Of a DNA stretch of 64,000 bases, positions 62,841-64,000 are shown piece by piece. Below the pieces are notes generated by a model. It did not search any database, was not told the origin of the DNA, and saw nothing but the letters and a program-made list of their open reading frames with translations. The first letter of the stretch is position 1. Every line of letters begins with the position of its first letter. The position numbers were made by a program, and so were the translations under genes. The stretch lies in the NCBI GenBank assembly GCA_023434665.1, contig JAEYSM010000022.1:17855-81854 (forward strand), written 5' to 3'. The DNA comes from Bacteroidota bacterium. GTDB taxonomy: Bacteria; Bacteroidota; Bacteroidia; Bacteroidales; Lentimicrobiaceae.

Positions 62841-63917
62841 CTACTTATATTCTTTGACTTCTATTTCGCCTTTCAAAGCCATGAGACCATTTAATGCAAG
62901 AGCCCTCATTTCATCCTCACCGGGATAAACATGTACGGGTGCAATCTTATAGACACGTTCAATAACCTGATTTACAAACCACTTGCCATGAGCTATACCT
63001 CCGGTAAGAATAATTGCATCAACATCACCCTTTAATACGGTGCTCATTGCTCCGATTTCCTTGGCTACCTGATAAGCCATACCTTCAAAGATAAATGCCG
63101 CATATTCATCGCCTGCAATCATTCTTTGTTCAACTTCATAGGCACTATTGGTACCGAGGTATGCAGCTAGTCCCCCTTTACCTTTAACCATCTGCAGCAG
63201 CTCTTTTTGAGTGAATTTTCCGCTGAAACAAACTCGTATAAGCTCACCTACCGGCAAGGTTCCACTACGTTCAGGTGAGAAAGGGCCATCACCATCAAGG
63301 GCCTGGTTAACATCAATAACTTCTCCTTTGGAATGAGCACCAACACTAATACCTCCACCAAGGTGAACCACAATTAGATTGAGTTCCTCGTATTTACGCA
63401 TTATAGAGTTTGCATGTTGACGGGCTATTGCTTTTTGATTAAGAGCATGGAAAATGGAATGACGTTTAAATTCAGGGTGACCTGAAAGTCTTGCTAATGG
63501 TGCAAGTTCATCCACAACTACCGGATCGGTTATAAAAGCACGGACATTCTTAAGGCTTTTTGCGATATCATCAGCAATAAGACCTCCAAGATTACTGGCA
63601 TGCTCGCCCATAGGACTGTTGCGCATATCGGCTTTCATTGCTTCATTTACTTCATAAACACCCGAAGGAATTGGTTTTACAAGCCCACCTCTTCCTACAA
63701 TGGCATTTATTGAATTCATATCAATGCCTGCTTCTTCAACTTGTTTGTATATAATATCCTTACGAAAACTATACTGATCAGTGATTTTTTCGAATTTAGC
63801 TATTTCTTCAGCAGAGTGATAGATAGTGCGCACAAACACAGGATTTGTGCCATTAAATACAGCAATTTTAGTACTGGTTGAACCCGGATTAATAGCCAGA
63901 ATTCTAATTTCTTCCAT
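62841..63917 (-). CDS. buk: Butyrate kinase
   Basis: Converts butyryl (or branched acyl) phosphate and ADP to the acid and ATP. The 358-residue protein has the intact acetokinase motifs INPGSTSTKIAVF (residues 9-21), ITDPVVVDELAPLARLSGHP, SIFHALNQK, VVHLGGGISVGAH (around His185) and IILTGGIAHGKW. It lies 14 bases after the partial phosphotransbutyrylase gene, forming a ptb-buk pair. With the leucine operon nearby, isobutyryl, isovaleryl or butyryl substrates are all plausible. Confidence 0.93.
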   Translation of the reverse strand: MEEIRILAINPGSTSTKIAVFNGTNPVFVRTIYHSAEEIAKFEKITDQYSFRKDIIYKQVEEAGIDMNSINAIVGRGGLVKPIPSGVYEVNEAMKADMRNSPMGEHASNLGGLIADDIAKSLKNVRAFITDPVVVDELAPLARLSGHPEFKRHSIFHALNQKAIARQHANSIMRKYEELNLIVVHLGGGISVGAHSKGEVIDVNQALDGDGPFSPERSGTLPVGELIRVCFSGKFTQKELLQMVKGKGGLAAYLGTNSAYEVEQRMIAGDEYAAFIFEGMAYQVAKEIGAMSTVLKGDVDAIILTGGIAHGKWFVNQVIERVYKIAPVHVYPGEDEMRALALNGLMALKGEIEVKEYK

Positions 63918-63931
63918 GGTAGTTTTGATTT

Positions 63932-64000
63932 TTACTTTGCAAGCAGTGCCGCGAGAGCAATACTATAGAGTTTAGTGAGTGAACTGTCGCCTCTTGATGA
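63932..64000 (-). CDS. ptb: Phosphate butyryltransferase, C-terminal 22 residues (cut by window end)
   Basis: The last 22 codons and stop of a minus-strand gene that continues beyond the window. The visible residues, SSRGDSSLTKLYSIALAALL followed by AK, match the C-terminus of phosphate butyryl/acetyltransferases (SR-x-DS-x-x-x-K-x-x-SI-A). Ptb turns acyl-CoA and phosphate into acyl phosphate, the substrate of the butyrate kinase that follows after 14 bases. The call rests on a short fragment plus the very common ptb-buk order. Confidence 0.8.
   Translation of the reverse strand, partial: SSRGDSSLTKLYSIALAALLAK

Noticed and set aside
1..64000. CRISPR arrays, insertion sequences, prophage or toxin-antitoxin modules
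   Set aside because: No regularly spaced repeats, transposase, integrase or phage genes were seen. The YwqK-like protein is named after an antitoxin but has no toxin partner nearby.

Overview
The window comes from a member of the Bacteroidota, most likely an environmental Bacteroidales-like lineage. The evidence is the gliding genes gldD and gldE, a type IX secretion (T9SS) C-terminal sorting domain, the phylum-specific families DUF4175, DUF4292 and DUF6249, and many promoters with the Bacteroidota -7 box TAnnTTTG instead of an E. coli type -10 box. Few genes have a recognisable Shine-Dalgarno sequence. The DNA is AT-rich. The order-level placement is inference; no rRNA gene is present.

Layout. 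1-11 kb: the 3' end of acs, an OprB-like porin, convergent heme genes hemH and hemY, a PAT/AmpG-type permease with a TonB-dependent receptor, small membrane proteins, a ProXp-ala-like editing protein and gltX. 11-31 kb: a long plus-strand run with a membrane adenylate cyclase, DUF4175, ybeY, mnmG, a methyltransferase, a large NtrY-like kinase, a flippase, dut, TPR and DUF4292 envelope proteins, an EnvC-like protein and tatA, ending at a convergent tRNA-Ala(GGC). Two consensus parS sites flank mnmG. 31-39 kb: thpR, an ECF sigma/putative anti-sigma pair, a fructosamine-kinase-like gene, lutB, rpiB, an AT-rich 521-base gap with clustered DnaA-box-like 8-mers (candidate oriC), nadA and a YwqK-like repeat protein. 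39-51 kb: gldD, gldE, ssb, mutY, hup, a 29-residue ribosomal-type protein, rng, trpS and corA. A block with a butyrate kinase paralog, a GAF sulfoxide reductase, scoAB and an HMG-CoA-lyase-like gene lies between gldE and ssb. 51-64 kb: a minus-strand leucine/isovalerate catabolic operon (HMG-CoA lyase, acyl-CoA dehydrogenase, methylcrotonyl-CoA carboxylase alpha, methylglutaconyl-CoA hydratase, carboxylase beta), a T9SS-exported LVIVD protein, a TPR/LuxR-type regulator and ptb-buk.

How the parts may work together. The leucine operon would yield acetyl-CoA and acetoacetate, ScoAB would activate acetoacetate with succinyl-CoA, Ptb-Buk would interconvert acyl-CoA and free acid with ATP, and Acs would activate acetate. 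The window therefore describes short-chain and branched-chain acyl metabolism set among conserved housekeeping clusters. I see no CRISPR array, insertion sequence, prophage or defence island. The points most worth checking are the parS pair with the candidate origin, the lyase-like protein without the HMG-CoA lyase cysteine, the divergent second butyrate kinase, and two very small proteins that automated calling easily misses.
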